DNA of 24,918 nucleotides from an uncultured Planctomycetales bacterium (GTDB lineage Bacteria > Planctomycetota > Planctomycetia > Isosphaerales > Isosphaeraceae), in the NCBI GenBank assembly GCA_937907525.1, contig CALCIB010000097.1, forward strand, positions 1 through 24,918, given 5' to 3'. This document shows, one piece after another, positions 23,537 to 24,918 of this stretch; position 1 is the stretch's first letter, and each line of letters opens with the position of its first letter. The translations under genes and the position numbers were made by a program. The notes under the pieces were generated by a model that saw only the letters and a program-made list of their open reading frames with translations, was not told the origin of the DNA and searched no databases.

Positions 23537-24553
23537 ATGATGAAGCGGTCGATTCTCGCGCTTTTGGCCTTGTCGCTGACGATCCCCGCGGCCAGGGCCC
23601 AGTCGCCCGACGGCCCCAAGGCCGAGAACCGAACCGGCGCCTTGATGGTCGAGGCCGCCCGGCGGTTCCTGGGGACGCTCGACGACGACCGCCGCGCCAA
23701 GGCGACCTTCGCCTTCGACGACCCCGAGCGCCTCAACTGGCACTGGATCCCCCGGCCCCGCAAGGGCCTGCCGGTGAAGGCGATGACCCACTTCCAGCGC
23801 CCGCTGGCCTTCGGACTCTTGCAGGTCGGCCTCTCCGACAAGGGGGCCGTCACCGCCGCCACGACGATGAGCTACGAGGAGATCATCCGGATCGACGAGC
23901 ACGACGACGGCCGCGTCCGCGACCCCGAGCTGTACTACGTCAGCGTCTTCGGCAAGCCGGGCGACGGGAAGTGGGGCTGGCGCTGGGAGGGCCACCACCT
24001 GTCGTTGAACTACACGCTCGACGGCGACGAGATCGTCTCGGTCACGCCGTTCATGATCGGCTCGAACCCGGCGAAGGTGGTCTCCGGCCCCAACACGGGC
24101 CTGCGCAACCTGGCCGCGATCCAGGACCCGATCTACAAGCTCGTCGCCTCGCTGACTCCGGAGCAGAAGAAGGTCGCGATCCTCTCCGACGTCGCCCCGC
24201 ACATCCCGTCGTCCCCCGACGCCGACGCCGCCAAGCCGCTCCCCGCCGGCAAGGACGGCCTTGAATACGACGACATGACCGACGAGCAGAAGACGCTTCT
24301 GCGATCCGCCGCCGCCGGCTACCTCGGGCTTTACTCGGAGGCGGGCCGCGAGTTGTTGATCGAGGCCCTCCGCCGCGGCGAGGGCCGGCGCACCTTCGCC
24401 TGGTACGGCCCCACCGACCCGAGCCAACCCCACGCCTTCCGCCTGCAAGGCCCCGACGTCCTGATCGACTTCAACAACCAGCAGAACGGCGGCAACCACA
24501 TCCACACGTTCTTCCGCGACCACGGCGACGACTTCGGCAAGAAGGCCGAGTGA
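23537..24553 (+). CDS. Secreted DUF3500-like protein
   Basis: 338 residues with a Sec-type signal peptide (MMKRSILALLALSLTIPAARA, then QSP). The body resembles the DUF3500 family (recalled from memory): AARRFLGTLDDDRRAKATFA, then LNWHWIPRPRKGLPV, LSLNYTLDGDEIVSVTPFMI with GSNPAKV, and near the C-terminus NGGNHIHTFFRDHGDDFG with a His-x-His. The family is found in many bacteria but has no established function. GGAG seven bases before the ATG supports the start; the frame is open from 23285, but those residues lie before the signal peptide. Divergent from the parvulin gene; followed by a repeat-rich stretch. Confidence 0.84.
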   Translation: MMKRSILALLALSLTIPAARAQSPDGPKAENRTGALMVEAARRFLGTLDDDRRAKATFAFDDPERLNWHWIPRPRKGLPVKAMTHFQRPLAFGLLQVGLSDKGAVTAATTMSYEEIIRIDEHDDGRVRDPELYYVSVFGKPGDGKWGWRWEGHHLSLNYTLDGDEIVSVTPFMIGSNPAKVVSGPNTGLRNLAAIQDPIYKLVASLTPEQKKVAILSDVAPHIPSSPDADAAKPLPAGKDGLEYDDMTDEQKTLLRSAAAGYLGLYSEAGRELLIEALRRGEGRRTFAWYGPTDPSQPHAFRLQGPDVLIDFNNQQNGGNHIHTFFRDHGDDFGKKAE

Positions 24554-24591
24554 GCACGGGCAGTCGGACCGAACCGTTTGACGCCATTACG

Positions 24592-24625
24592 GTCTTCCCC
24601 CCTCGCGGGGGAAGACAGACCGCGA
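24592..24625 (-). repeat. Dispersed hairpin repeat, family B, copy 2
   Basis: This is an exact inverted copy of 95-128. The 10-bp stem is 24592-24601 with 24607-24616. It lies 38 bases after the DUF3500-like stop, where it could work as a transcript end. Confidence 0.8.
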
Positions 24626-24670
24626 GGAACGCTGCCGAAACAACTTCCCGTGAACGACCTGAGAGAGAAT

Positions 24671-24750
24671 ATCCACAGATTTATCAGATTAACACAGATT
24701 AAATTGAATTTTCCGATCTGAATCCGCGTCAATCTGGGTGATCCGTGGAT
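24671..24750. repeat. Inverted AGATTAAC-type repeat (family C relative)
   Basis: Arms 24671-24700 and 24721-24750 are imperfect inverted copies built from 10-base units like ATCCACAGAT and CAGATTAACA. The same units form an inner layer of the element at 8002-8241. The sequence is clearly more AT-rich than its surroundings. Confidence 0.75.
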
Positions 24751-24870
24751 GAATTCCACGACGGAGAAGGCGCCGGCCGTCTACGAGGCTCTTGATTCCC
24801 CGGATTTACGGTTCGATGCCACGCGAGTCGACCCCGGAGGATTCCCGGAAGTTATTTCGGCAGCGTTCCT

Positions 24871-24915
24871 CGGGCCACCTTCTCCCTCAAGGGGAGAAGG
24901 CGATGATCGCCGCGG
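24871..24915 (+). repeat. Dispersed hairpin repeat, family A, copy 3
   Basis: 45 bases match 6773-6817 with two mismatches, including the hairpin 24878-24900. The 365-base gene-free end 24554-24918 thus holds members of all three repeat families and no gene; the repeat continues toward the window edge. Confidence 0.8.
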
Positions 24916-24918
24916 CCT

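Overview
The window looks like a chromosomal segment of a high-GC planctomycete, most likely of the Isosphaeraceae type. This is inferred from the strong G/C bias at third codon positions, the many secreted or lipoprotein genes of unknown function (an FG-GAP protein, a DUF3500-like protein, a small 'GTVKTTNTPRTGTEQ' lipoprotein), and the mix of short dispersed hairpin repeats with housekeeping genes. No rRNA, tRNA, CRISPR array, transposase, phage or recognisable defence gene was seen.

Layout. 1-2.5 kb: the tail of an unidentified gene, a hairpin repeat, a DegT/StrS sugar aminotransferase, a short CbiX chelatase, and a divergent half-size EamA transporter. 2.6-8 kb: a lipoprotein alpha/beta hydrolase, an MFS transporter overlapping a Cof-type HAD phosphatase (an arrangement like E. 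coli ybjJ-ybjI), a hairpin-pair repeat, and a Tat-exported aldo/keto reductase. 8-12.1 kb: a nested 240-bp inverted-repeat element, then a possible operon of an orphan solute-binding lipoprotein, a translationally coupled unknown protein and a secreted esterase. 12.1-14.8 kb: a VanZ-like membrane protein, divergent from a coiled-coil unknown protein that is followed closely by an FG-GAP/VCBS protein. 14.8-17.5 kb: a small sigma-70-family factor preceded by a small basic protein (leftward, with a good candidate promoter), and mutY (rightward). 17.5-21 kb: clpX with a long leader, meeting a class I aminotransferase-apt operon at a perfect 15-bp-stem hairpin. 21-24.9 kb: an unknown lipoprotein, a SurA/PrsA-like parvulin, a divergent DUF3500-like secreted protein, and a gene-free end packed with three dispersed repeat families.

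How the genes relate. Most are stand-alone or in short operons: apt with the aminotransferase, solute-binding protein with unknown and esterase, MFS with HAD, small basic protein with sigma factor, coiled-coil protein with FG-GAP protein. Many encode envelope or exported proteins (three likely lipoproteins, a Tat substrate, four Sec-type secreted proteins, three membrane proteins). The parvulin would fit a role in folding such exported proteins.

I did not find a clearly new multi-gene system. The most unusual signals are the nested repeat element at 8002-8241, the concentration of repeat families at 24.6-24.9 kb, the Asp-to-Glu change at the expected catalytic position of MutY, the duplicated Cys motif in the sigma factor, and an AT-rich possible promoter inside the unknown gene at 10.37 kb.
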